Made by a program: the position numbers and the translations under genes. Under the pieces are notes generated by a model. That model ran no database searches. It was not told the DNA's origin and saw only the letters and a list, made by a program, of their open reading frames with translations. DNA of 64,000 nt from assembly GCF_028595285.1 (NCBI RefSeq), contig NZ_JAQQXQ010000003.1:186001-250000 (forward strand). Reading direction: 5' to 3'. The DNA comes from Erythrobacter fulvus. Lineage in GTDB: Bacteria; Pseudomonadota; Alphaproteobacteria; Sphingomonadales; Sphingomonadaceae. This document shows, one piece after another, positions 18,482-26,817 of the stretch (position 1 is the stretch's first letter; every line of letters starts with the position of its first letter).

Positions 18482-20792
18482 GTCTCGCTCATTCCTGCTT
18501 TGCGGCATCGCTGTTGCGATTGGCTTGAGTCATACCGGAGCGGCGCTGGCTGCGCAGGCCGAGCAGGTGCAGCCTGCTCAGGCGAATGATCCTGCGCCGA
18601 TCGCCGCGACCGATCCGGAGCCGTCGCAGCAACCGCAGGAAATGCCGCTTCCCGAACCTGCACCGGTGCCGCGCACGCTCGACGATCTGATCCCGCCCGA
18701 GGCCGTCGACGATCCTGAAGCCTGGGCCGCTGCTGGTAGCGTCGACGCGGGTGAGGTGTCAGGCGAAGCAAGTGCGGAACCAGGCGTCCTTGACGATCCG
18801 ATATCGCAGGAACTCGCCGATCTTCTGCCGCCGCCGCCGCCCGGCCTCCAGCCCGCGCTCGATGCGGCCTTTGCCGATTTTGCGGTCGACATGCCCGAAC
18901 CGCTGGAGCCCGATCCCGAAGTCGAATCGCTCGCCAGCATCGCGGCTCCGGTGCTGGGCGACCTGCCCGAGCTTGCAGACGTACGCATCGACGATACGCT
19001 CGTGCTGGGCTTCCCCGCTGCCGAAGGGGCCTTTCCCGAACGCCGCGAATTCATTGCCCGCTTCCGCGAGCTTTCAACCCTGCGCCAGCTCGAAGGCGAC
19101 CAGAGCAGCGTGCAGCAAATCGGTGCGCGCGCCCGCGCCGATGCCGAACTGCTGGACAACATGCTGCGCACCTATGGCTATTATTCGGGCGAGGTTGTGC
19201 GCCAGCTGTCGGGTGGCAGGCGCGAGCGCGAAAACGGCGATCAAACCGCCGGCGACATCGCCGGCGAACCGAGTGTGCGGTTCGATCTGTTGCCCGGGAC
19301 GCGCTACAGCGTGGGGCGGGTCGATCTCGGCCCGTTGTCGCGGATGTCGGGGGAGGACGCAGAGCGGCTGCTGGCCGCATTCGCGATCCAGCCAGGCGAT
19401 CCGCTTTATGCCGACCGGTTCGAAGACCGCGGGATCGAACTGCGGGTCGCGCTTGGCGAGACCGGCTATCCCTTCGCCAAACTGGCGGAACCCGAACTGC
19501 TGATCGACCACGCAAGAGCCGAAGGCGATCTGTCGCTGGCTGTCGAGCCGGGCGGCAAATATGCGTTTGGCGGCGTGGTGAGCGGGGATCCGGCATTCCT
19601 GTCCAGCCGCCACCTGTCCCGCATTGCCCGCTTCGAACCCGGCGACGTCTACCGGCAGAGCCTCGAGACCGACCTGCGCCGCGCAATCATCGCCACCGGA
19701 CTGGTGTCGAGCGTCACGGTTACCCCGCGCGAAATCGCTCCGCCGTCCGCAGGAGAGCCGGGCGAGGTTGCGCTCGATGTTGCGTTCGAGCGCGCGCCAG
19801 TCCGGACCATTGCCGGCGCCATCGGTTACGGCACCGAGGACGGTTTCAAGGTCGAAGGGCGATGGGAACACCGCAACCTGTTCCCGCCTGAAGGTGCATT
19901 GCGACTGCGCGGCACCATCGGCACGCGCGAAGCGCTTGGCAGCATCGGCGTGCGCCGTAACAATTTCCGCGGGCGCGATCAGGTGCTGACGGCGGACATC
20001 TTCGCCAGCGACATCCAGACGCTGGCCGTCGATTCCCGCACGATCGGGGTGCGTACCACCTTCGAGAAGGTGTCGAATATCCTGTTCCAGAAGCCGATCA
20101 GCTGGCAGCTCGGCGGCGAGGTGCTTTACACCGACGAGCGCAATCGCCGCGTGCGCGGCTTTGCGATCGATCTGCCGCGCCAAACCTACCTCATCGGCAG
20201 CCTGTTCGGCAGCCTGACGCTCGATGAAAGCGACGATCTTCTCGATCCGACGACAGGATATCGTGCCACACTATTCCTCGCGCCCGAAGTGTCGCGTTCG
20301 CAGGGCAACGAGACCTTCTATCTGCGCGCCCAAGCCGATGCGAGCGCCTACAAGTCGCTGGGCTCCGCCGTGCTGGCGGGCCGGGTGCGTGCCGCGACCA
20401 TTCAAGGCGCACGCTTCTTCGAAGTCGCCCCATCGCGGCGGCTCTATTCGGGCGGCGGCGGATCGGTGCGTGGTTACGGCTTTCAGGGCGTCGGCCCGCA
20501 GAATGATCGCGGCGAGCCGACCGGCGGGGCCTCGCTGGTCGAAGTCTCGCTCGAAGCGCGGATAGAAACGCCGCTGTTCGACGGCGCGGTGGAAGTGGTG
20601 CCATTCTTCGATGCCGGGACGGTCAGCCTTGGCAGCACGCCCGATTTCCGTTTTATCAGCTACGGCGCGGGGATCGGGGTGCGTTACAAGACCACGTTCG
20701 GCCCGATCCGTGTCGATGTGGCGACACCGCTCAATCCGGGCCCGTTCGACAGCCCGGTGGTGGTCTATGTCAGTCTGGGGCAGGCGTTCTGA
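18450..20792 (+). CDS. tamA: TamA-like outer membrane assembly factor (Omp85 family)
   Basis: Outer-membrane BamA-superfamily protein, 780 aa, partner of TamB. A Sec signal ([16 protein letters not shown]) is followed by an unusual acidic Pro/Ala/Glu-rich stretch (about residues 35-165). POTRA-like repeats come next ([64 protein letters not shown]). The C-terminal bacterial surface antigen barrel has [19 protein letters not shown] (VRGY/F L6 motif) and ends [10 protein letters not shown] with the terminal Phe. The ATG lies inside the end of bpt, and the stop overlaps tamB. Confidence 0.93.
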   Translation: MASPSNFREARSRSFLLCGIAVAIGLSHTGAALAAQAEQVQPAQANDPAPIAATDPEPSQQPQEMPLPEPAPVPRTLDDLIPPEAVDDPEAWAAAGSVDAGEVSGEASAEPGVLDDPISQELADLLPPPPPGLQPALDAAFADFAVDMPEPLEPDPEVESLASIAAPVLGDLPELADVRIDDTLVLGFPAAEGAFPERREFIARFRELSTLRQLEGDQSSVQQIGARARADAELLDNMLRTYGYYSGEVVRQLSGGRRERENGDQTAGDIAGEPSVRFDLLPGTRYSVGRVDLGPLSRMSGEDAERLLAAFAIQPGDPLYADRFEDRGIELRVALGETGYPFAKLAEPELLIDHARAEGDLSLAVEPGGKYAFGGVVSGDPAFLSSRHLSRIARFEPGDVYRQSLETDLRRAIIATGLVSSVTVTPREIAPPSAGEPGEVALDVAFERAPVRTIAGAIGYGTEDGFKVEGRWEHRNLFPPEGALRLRGTIGTREALGSIGVRRNNFRGRDQVLTADIFASDIQTLAVDSRTIGVRTTFEKVSNILFQKPISWQLGGEVLYTDERNRRVRGFAIDLPRQTYLIGSLFGSLTLDESDDLLDPTTGYRATLFLAPEVSRSQGNETFYLRAQADASAYKSLGSAVLAGRVRAATIQGARFFEVAPSRRLYSGGGGSVRGYGFQGVGPQNDRGEPTGGASLVEVSLEARIETPLFDGAVEVVPFFDAGTVSLGSTPDFRFISYGAGIGVRYKTTFGPIRVDVATPLNPGPFDSPVVVYVSLGQAF

Positions 20793-23700
20793 TGAGTTCT
20801 GCCGACGATCTCCAGCCCGAAGAGCTCGATCACAGCCCGCCGGCGCGGGCCAAGCGCCGCTGGGCCAAACGGCTCGGCTGGGCGCTGGCGCTGCTGATTG
20901 CGCCGCTGGTGCTGGTCGCGGGCTTCTTCGCGACCCCGATCGGCAAGCGCTTCATCGCCGATCAGATCGCTGCCGTGGCTCCGGCCTCGGGCCTGCGGTT
21001 CGCGGTGGGACGGATCGAGGGCGATGTGTTCGGCAAGGCGCGCTTGCGCGATGTGCGGGTGAGCGATCCCGAGGGCGTGTTCCTGACCATCCCCGAAGTC
21101 GCACTCGACTGGCGTCCGCTGGGCTGGCTGTGGAGCGGGCTCGACATCCGCGAGGTTATCGCGCGGCGCGGGCGGCTGGAGCGGTTGCCCACACTGCTCC
21201 CCGGTGATCCCGATGCGCCGTTGCTACCCGATTTCGACATCCGGGTGGACAAGTTCGCGATCGAGGATCTGGTGATCGCCAAGGGGGTGGCGACGGCGCG
21301 CGACGAAAAGGCAGACCTTCAGGCCCGCATCGATATCCGCAAAGGCCGCGCGCTGATTGATGCCAAGGCCCAACTGGGTGCGGGCGACAGGATCGCCGTG
21401 CTGCTTGATGCCGAGCCCGACGGCGATCGTTTCGATCTGGCGGCCGATTACCGCGCGCCGGTCGATGGCGTGCTGGCCGGCCTTGCCGGGTTCGAGGCCG
21501 GCTATACCGCGCACCTTGCCGGGGACGGCACCTGGCAACGCTGGCGCGGTACGGCGGTGGCACGCCGGTTGACCGCCACAGGGGCGGCAGATTCTGGCGC
21601 GCCAGCGGTGGCGGCATTCCGGATCACCAATGAAGCCGGCATGATCGGCATTCTGGGTCGCTTGCGCCCGCAACTGGCAGGCGAGGGTGTGCTTGCCCGC
21701 GCGCTCGGGCCGCAGGTCGCGCTCGCCGCCAGCTTCACGCTCGATGACAGCGTTGTCGAAGGGCGCAGCGCGGTGGTCACGCAGGCGCTTGATCTGCGTG
21801 CGGCAGGGGTGGTGGATCTCGCCGATAATCGGGTCGAAGGCGCGCGCACCAGCGTGGTACTGCGCGACCCCGATTTGCTGGGCGCGGGCTGGCGCTTCGA
21901 GGATGCTCGCCTTGCCGCCGACGTCACCGGCGCGTTCCGCGATCTCGGGATCGAACATCGGCTTACGGTCGGACGGCTCGAAGCTAGCGGCGTGGAAGCG
22001 GAACAGCTGGTGCAGGAAGGGCTGGCCCGTTTCGATGGAACGAAGCTTTCGGTGCCCTTGGCGCTGACCGCTGCGCGCGTGACAACCGGCAACCCGCAAG
22101 CCGATCCGCGCCTCGTCCAGGGCAGGGTGACCGGAACGCTCGTCTATGATTCCCAACGCCAGACGCTTTCTGCCGATGCCGCACAGATCGCCTTTCCCGG
22201 CCTTGCGGCGACCCTTGCTTTGCGCGGGGACATTCCCGCCGGGGCCTATGCGCTGGCCGGACCGGTAAGCGCGCGCGGGCTGGCGGTTGATGGTGCGGGC
22301 GAGGTGACGGCGACCGCCAAGATCCTTGCCAAGTTCGGCCCTTCGGTGCCGTGGAGCCTTCGCGCGAACCTCGCCGGGGTGCTGGACAAAATCGGCAATG
22401 CCACCATCGTCAATCTGGCGGGCGATGAAATCCGCTTTGCCGGCGCGCTGGGGGTCGGAGCGGATCAGCCACTGGTGCTGCGCGACGTGGCCATCACCGG
22501 CGAGCGGATCGAGGCGCGGCTGGACAGCAAGGTCGTGCCGGGTAGCGCCGGCGCCCGTACCACCCTTTCGGGCAGCGGGCGGCAGGCGGATTATGGGCCG
22601 TTCACGATTGATGCCGAGTTCGCAACGGACGGACCGCGGGCTGTGCTGGTGCTGGCAGACCCCTATCCGGCGGCCGGACTGGAGGATGTGCGCATCGCGC
22701 TTGCCCCGGCTGACGAGGGCTTCGCGCTCGACGTGTCGGGCGGTTCGCTGCTCGGTCCGTTCGATGGCGCGCTCGGCCTTGTCCTGCCCGAATCCGGGCC
22801 GACCCGTATCGCGGTCGATCGGCTCAACATCTATCGCACCCGCGTCAGTGGCGGGTTGGTGCTGGGTGAGGACGGTGTTTCGGGTGACCTCGCACTGGCG
22901 GGCGGCGGGCTCGACGGGACCTTGTCCCTACGCCCGCAAAGCGGTGATGCGATTGGATTTGCCGTCGATCTGAAAGCCCGCAACGCCGCGTTTGGCGGTG
23001 CCGTGCCGATCAGTATCGACCGTGCGACAATCGCTGCCACCGGGCGCTATGCCAAGGGCGATACGCGCGTCGATGCCGATATCAGCACGTCGGGTTTCGA
23101 ATATGGCGCGCTCTACCTCGCCAGCCTTACTGCCAACGCCGATATCGCCAATGGACGGGGCAAGGTTACGGGCGGGATTGCCGGGAAGCGGGCGGACCGT
23201 TTCGCTCTCAGCTTCGATGCCGATGTTGCGCCCTCGCGAATCGCCGCTGTGGCACGCGGGCAATATGGCGGATCGCAGATCACCATGCCGCGCCGCGCCG
23301 TCCTTACCGCGCAGGATGGCGGCGGCTGGCAGCTGGCGCAAACGCAGATCGGCTTTGCCAGAGGCTATGCCCTGGTCGAAGGCGCGCTGGGCGGCGAGGA
23401 GACCGCGCTGGAGATCAAGCTCGCGCGGATGCCGCTGCGGCTGCTTGATCTTGCCGGGGCGGACCTTGGCCTTGGCGGCAGACTGTCGGGCATTATCGAC
23501 TACCGGCGGACAGGCAATGCCGCGCCCACCGCGAAGGCACGGGTGAAGATCGACAATTTCAGCCGTTCGGGACTGGTGCTGTCGTCGCGGCCGGTGGGTG
23601 TGCTGGGCGTGATTGATCTCGATGACCAGCGCCTGACCGCCGCGGGACGGCTGACCGAGGGCGAGCAGCGACTGGGCGACATTGCCTTGCGCATCACCGA

Positions 23701-25042
23701 CTTCCCTGACGAGACCGATCTGGGCCGGCGGCTGCTGGGCGGGCGGCTGCAAGGGCGGTTGATGTTCGAAGGCGCGGCCGAGACATTGTGGCGTCTCGCT
23801 GCGGTCGAAGCGTTCGACCTGACCGGACCGGTGACCATCGCCGCCCGTGCGACCGGTACGCTGGCCGATCCGCGCATCACCGGTACGCTCGCTACCGAGG
23901 ACCTAACGGTTTCCAGCGGGCTGACGGGCACCCGCATCGAAAAGGTTCGCGCGCGTGGCACCTTTGCCGGATCGCGGCTCCAGCTCACCCGCTTTGCCGG
24001 CTCCACTGCGGGCGGAGGCACGGTGACCGGCAGCGGCATCGTTGATCTTGCAGGGATGAGTGCGACCCGCGGCCCCGGGATTGATCTCAAGGCGGCAGTG
24101 AATGGCGCTCGGCTGCTCGATGCCAACGGGCTGGAAGCGACAATTACCGGCCCGTTGCGGATCGTTTCCAACGGCCTTGGCGGAACGATCGCCGGGCGCG
24201 TGAAGATCGACCGTGCGCGCTGGGAGCTTGGCGTGGCGGCAGAGGATGTCGCGCTGCCGCAGATCGCCACCCGAGAGATCAACGGCGAAGACGGCCGCGC
24301 CCGGCAACAGGTTTCGGCGCGCGATACGGCGTGGCGCTATCTCGTCAATGCCTCGGCGCCCAGCCGGGTCACGGTCGAAGGGATGGGGCTGGAAAGCGAA
24401 TGGGGCATCGACATCGCGCTGCGCGGCACGGTGAATGATCCGCGCATCGGCGGCACTGCGCGGCTGGTGCGAGGCGATTACACCTTTGCCGGCACACGGT
24501 TCGAACTGACCCGCGGGCGGATATTGTTCGACGAGAACGAACCGATTGACCCGCGGCTCGACATTCTGGCCGAGACTTCTCGCTCGGGCACCAATGTCGA
24601 TATCGCGATCACCGGCAATGCCCAGTCGCCCAGCATCGCCTTCTCGTCCGACCCGGCGCTGCCCGAGGAGGAGATCCTCGCCCGGCTGCTGTTCGGCGGT
24701 TCGGTCACCTCGCTTTCGGCGACCGATGCCCTGCAACTGGCCGCCGCGCTCGCTTCGCTTCAGGGCGGCGGCAGCGGACTTGATCCGATCGGCGAACTGC
24801 GCCGCTCGATCGGGTTGGACCAGTTGCGCATTGTCGGGGCTGATCCGCTGATCGGACGCGAGACCGGCGTGGCACTCGGCAAGAACATCACGCGCCGTGC
24901 CTATGTCGAACTGGTGACCGACGGGCAGGGATACAGCGCGACGACGATCGAATACCGGATCACCAGCTGGCTGGCGCTGCTCGGTACGGTATCGACCATC
25001 GGACGCGACAGTGTGCTGGTGGAAGTTAGCCGGGATTACTGA
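20792..25042 (+). CDS. tamB: Translocation and assembly module protein TamB
   Basis: A 1416-aa AsmA/TamB-class protein thought to span the periplasm from an N-terminal inner-membrane anchor (LGWALALLIAPLVLVAGFF, about residues 29-47) to TamA; family members are linked to outer-membrane protein insertion and phospholipid transport. The long middle is repetitive beta-strand sequence. The C-terminal DUF490 domain has RGDYTFAGTRFELTRGRILFDENEPIDPRLDI, ALPEEEILARLLFGG and GKNITRRAYVELVT. The ATG overlaps the tamA stop (TGATG). Its last 7 bp overlap the convergent lysozyme gene. Confidence 0.95.
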   Translation: MSSADDLQPEELDHSPPARAKRRWAKRLGWALALLIAPLVLVAGFFATPIGKRFIADQIAAVAPASGLRFAVGRIEGDVFGKARLRDVRVSDPEGVFLTIPEVALDWRPLGWLWSGLDIREVIARRGRLERLPTLLPGDPDAPLLPDFDIRVDKFAIEDLVIAKGVATARDEKADLQARIDIRKGRALIDAKAQLGAGDRIAVLLDAEPDGDRFDLAADYRAPVDGVLAGLAGFEAGYTAHLAGDGTWQRWRGTAVARRLTATGAADSGAPAVAAFRITNEAGMIGILGRLRPQLAGEGVLARALGPQVALAASFTLDDSVVEGRSAVVTQALDLRAAGVVDLADNRVEGARTSVVLRDPDLLGAGWRFEDARLAADVTGAFRDLGIEHRLTVGRLEASGVEAEQLVQEGLARFDGTKLSVPLALTAARVTTGNPQADPRLVQGRVTGTLVYDSQRQTLSADAAQIAFPGLAATLALRGDIPAGAYALAGPVSARGLAVDGAGEVTATAKILAKFGPSVPWSLRANLAGVLDKIGNATIVNLAGDEIRFAGALGVGADQPLVLRDVAITGERIEARLDSKVVPGSAGARTTLSGSGRQADYGPFTIDAEFATDGPRAVLVLADPYPAAGLEDVRIALAPADEGFALDVSGGSLLGPFDGALGLVLPESGPTRIAVDRLNIYRTRVSGGLVLGEDGVSGDLALAGGGLDGTLSLRPQSGDAIGFAVDLKARNAAFGGAVPISIDRATIAATGRYAKGDTRVDADISTSGFEYGALYLASLTANADIANGRGKVTGGIAGKRADRFALSFDADVAPSRIAAVARGQYGGSQITMPRRAVLTAQDGGGWQLAQTQIGFARGYALVEGALGGEETALEIKLARMPLRLLDLAGADLGLGGRLSGIIDYRRTGNAAPTAKARVKIDNFSRSGLVLSSRPVGVLGVIDLDDQRLTAAGRLTEGEQRLGDIALRITDFPDETDLGRRLLGGRLQGRLMFEGAAETLWRLAAVEAFDLTGPVTIAARATGTLADPRITGTLATEDLTVSSGLTGTRIEKVRARGTFAGSRLQLTRFAGSTAGGGTVTGSGIVDLAGMSATRGPGIDLKAAVNGARLLDANGLEATITGPLRIVSNGLGGTIAGRVKIDRARWELGVAAEDVALPQIATREINGEDGRARQQVSARDTAWRYLVNASAPSRVTVEGMGLESEWGIDIALRGTVNDPRIGGTARLVRGDYTFAGTRFELTRGRILFDENEPIDPRLDILAETSRSGTNVDIAITGNAQSPSIAFSSDPALPEEEILARLLFGGSVTSLSATDALQLAAALASLQGGGSGLDPIGELRRSIGLDQLRIVGADPLIGRETGVALGKNITRRAYVELVTDGQGYSATTIEYRITSWLALLGTVSTIGRDSVLVEVSRDY

Positions 25043-25644
25043 GGCACCGACAGATACAGCTCCGCCTCGGCGGCGCGGCGGCGGACGAGGCCTTTGAGCA
25101 CCCGGCCACCGGCGCGGTTCCACCGGGCAAACTCGCGTGCGGCACCTTCCCGGTCGCCTGCGCGGTGGCGCGCGGTTAGCGTGGCCCGGGCGATCGCTCC
25201 GGTGTTGTAATGGAAGCTGACCAGCGCGTCGAACTGGGCCTGCGTGGTGGGCGCATCGCCGATCGCGCGGACGACGTCCGAGGCATAGCGCGCAAGATCT
25301 TCGGCCAATCGTGTGTCGCAGTCATGCTGCGACCAGACCGTGTTCGGTCCGATCCGGCCACCATGGACATGATCTTTTCCGGTGGCGCCCCAGCCGATGG
25401 TCCACGGCTCTGCCCCGGTGCCGGGATCGGGATAGGCCTCCACCATCCCGTCATTTCGCAGCCGTGCACAGCCTTCGAAGCGCTTGATGAGAGCGATTCC
25501 CGCCGCGCCGATCGTCTGCGGGGAAGGAAGATCGGATTGGCAGACGGGGGCAGCAGGCAAAGGCACATCGGGTGCCGACCAATCGGCCTGACCGGTCAGG
25601 CGACGGATTAATGCGATCAGCGGGGCAGTGGATTGGTGCAGCAT
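25036..25644 (-). CDS. GH24 lysozyme (phage-type endolysin family)
   Basis: A 202-aa muramidase of glycoside hydrolase family 24. The catalytic E57 is in ALIKRFEGC, with D73 (YPDPGTG) and T82 (PWTIGWGATG) completing the E-D-T arrangement. Further family sequence is ALVSFHYNTGAI and FARWNRAGGRVLKGLVRRRAAE. The ATG at 25644 is preferred because GAGGTGG lies upstream; a TTG at 25707 is also in frame. No classical signal peptide is visible. The first 45 residues are not conserved-looking. It is divergent from the HTH gene with the palindrome between them and overlaps the tamB end by 7 bp. Confidence 0.9.
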   Translation of the reverse strand: MLHQSTAPLIALIRRLTGQADWSAPDVPLPAAPVCQSDLPSPQTIGAAGIALIKRFEGCARLRNDGMVEAYPDPGTGAEPWTIGWGATGKDHVHGGRIGPNTVWSQHDCDTRLAEDLARYASDVVRAIGDAPTTQAQFDALVSFHYNTGAIARATLTARHRAGDREGAAREFARWNRAGGRVLKGLVRRRAAEAELYLSVPQ

Positions 25645-25744
25645 GATGGGCCACCTCGAGGCAGGATGCAGGAAAGGAGGCGCGATGATTAGACACAGAT
25701 TGGCCAAGTAGGAAAACGGGAAAACAGGCCGGCGTTGCCATGAC

Positions 25745-25798
25745 CTGACAAGAGCTCTTGACTGACAAGAGCTCTTTACAGTAAAGAACTCTTGTCAG
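25745..25798. repeat. Triple half-site operator-like repeat
   Basis: Positions 25762-25779 (CTGACAAGAGCTCTTTAC) and 25781-25798 form an 18+1+18 bp palindrome with one mismatch (at 25788). A further direct copy of the half-site (CTGACAAGAGCTCTT) lies at 25745-25759, 17 bp upstream, and its CAAGAGCTCTTG core is itself palindromic. A possible promoter overlaps it (TTGACT at 25758, TAAAGA at 25782). The element sits in the 235-bp divergent region between the lysozyme and the HTH regulator, the place expected for an autoregulatory operator. No T-tract follows, so a terminator role is less likely. Confidence 0.7.
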
Positions 25799-25879
25799 GT
25801 CCGGGTCGCAGGCAGTCGTCGCTCGGGCTGCTCGGGAAGGTGCCTGTCGCCTTCACGACACTGAATACAGACGAGTAAG

Positions 25880-26089
25880 ATTCTGGAAAACCGTGTAAAA
25901 CATTTTCGCGAGGCCGAAGGCTGGAGCCAGGGCGAACTGGCCCGGCGGCTCGGCGTATCGCGCCAGACGATCAACGCGGTCGAAACCGACAAGTATGATC
26001 CGTCATTGCCGCTGGCGCTGCGCATGTCGCGGCTGTTCGGCGTGGCGGTGCCGGAACTGTTTATCGATCACTGGGAGCCCGAAGCATGA
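25880..26089 (+). CDS. Small HTH (XRE-type) transcriptional regulator, non-canonical start
   Basis: A compact Cro/CI-type DNA-binding protein of about 69 aa. The reading is LENRVKHFREAEGWSQGELA, RRLGVSRQTINAVETDKYDP, then SLPLALRMSRLFGVAVPELF, which is a complete helix-turn-helix with the SRQTIN recognition helix. The frame is open only from 25865 and has no ATG, GTG or TTG before the conserved sequence; ATT (25880) or CTG (25883) must serve, or the start codon is mutated. The stop overlaps the start of the following membrane protein gene (ATGATGA). It probably binds the palindromic element upstream. Confidence 0.8.
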   Translation: MLENRVKHFREAEGWSQGELARRLGVSRQTINAVETDKYDPSLPLALRMSRLFGVAVPELFIDHWEPEA

Positions 26090-26742
26090 TGACCGAAAAC
26101 GAATCCTCCCCTGCAACCCCATGGCTGCGCAAGCTGGTGATTCCGATGCTGATCGGCGGGGTGGCGGGTTTTGCCGCCAGTTTCGGGATGATGCGCTTTA
26201 TCGACAGCGATGCGGTCGGCGGGCTCGGCGCGTCACCGACGATCGCTGCGCTGGTGGGTGTGCTCTATGTCGTAATCGCGCTTGGAATTCTGTTCGGCAC
26301 CGTCAATCCGGGGCTGGGCGCACGCTTCCTCAATGTCGAGGATGCCGACGAATTGCGCGAGCAGAGGCAGATGCTGCTCTATTCGGGTGCGGCGATGCTG
26401 CTGTGGGGCGCGGCGCTGCTGGCGCTGGCGCTTGCCGCACCTGATGGCCCGTTGCCGCAAAGCATCGCGCTGGTGATCGGTGCGGGCGGGCTGGTGATCG
26501 GTTCTCTGCTATCTGTCATTGTCTACCGGATCTCGGACGAGCTTATGCTGATGGTCAATCTCGAAGCCGGAGCGCTGACCTACGGACTGGTTCTGCTGGT
26601 GGTAGGAATGTGGGCGATGCTGGGCCATCTCGGCTTTGTTGCCGGGCCGCAGCCGCTCGATCTGCTGACGGCATTCTATGTGTTGGTGCTGGTGGCGAGC
26701 GTTATTGTGATCGGGCGGCGCGGAATGCTGACCATCAAGTAA
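26086..26742 (+). CDS. Polytopic membrane protein coupled to HTH regulator
   Basis: A 218-aa protein with six likely membrane spans: IPMLIGGVAGFAASFGMM, IAALVGVLYVVIALGILFG, LLYSGAAMLLWGAALLALAL, IALVIGAGGLVIGSLLSVIV, YGLVLLVVGMWAMLGHLGF and FYVLVLVASVIVIG. A charged cytoplasmic-type segment (LNVEDADELREQRQ) lies between spans 2 and 3. Start ATG 26086 (or 26089) overlaps the regulator's stop, so translation is coupled. HTH-plus-membrane-protein pairs of this kind occur in many Sphingomonadales, but I know of no assigned function. Confidence 0.85.
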   Translation: MMTENESSPATPWLRKLVIPMLIGGVAGFAASFGMMRFIDSDAVGGLGASPTIAALVGVLYVVIALGILFGTVNPGLGARFLNVEDADELREQRQMLLYSGAAMLLWGAALLALALAAPDGPLPQSIALVIGAGGLVIGSLLSVIVYRISDELMLMVNLEAGALTYGLVLLVVGMWAMLGHLGFVAGPQPLDLLTAFYVLVLVASVIVIGRRGMLTIK

Positions 26743-26766
26743 CCGCCAGCAGCATGCAAAGCGAAT

Positions 26767-26797
26767 GGGGCGCCCGCCGGTCGCGGACGCCCCCTTT
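26767..26797 (+). terminator. Rho-independent terminator after membrane protein gene
   Basis: Stem GGGGCG-c-CCGC / GCGG-a-CGCCCC with loop CGGTC and one internal mismatch, followed by CTTT and more pyrimidines. It lies 24 bp after the membrane protein stop and before the convergent autotransporter stop. Confidence 0.7.
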
Positions 26798-26817
26798 CCT
26801 GTTTCCGGTACGGAAGA

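Noticed and set aside
20792-25042. Many long antisense frames across tamB, e.g. 23903-25123
   Set aside because: They have the Arg/Ala/Gly/His-rich composition of reverse frames in GC-rich DNA, no ribosome binding sites and no recognisable domains.
25745-25798. Rho-independent terminator for tamB or the lysozyme
   Set aside because: The palindrome lies at the 5' side of both flanking genes, has an extra direct half-site and no terminal T-run.
25036-26742. Cryptic prophage remnant
   Set aside because: Only a lysozyme and an HTH protein recall phage. There is no integrase, structural gene, attachment repeat or tRNA, and GC content looks like the flanks.
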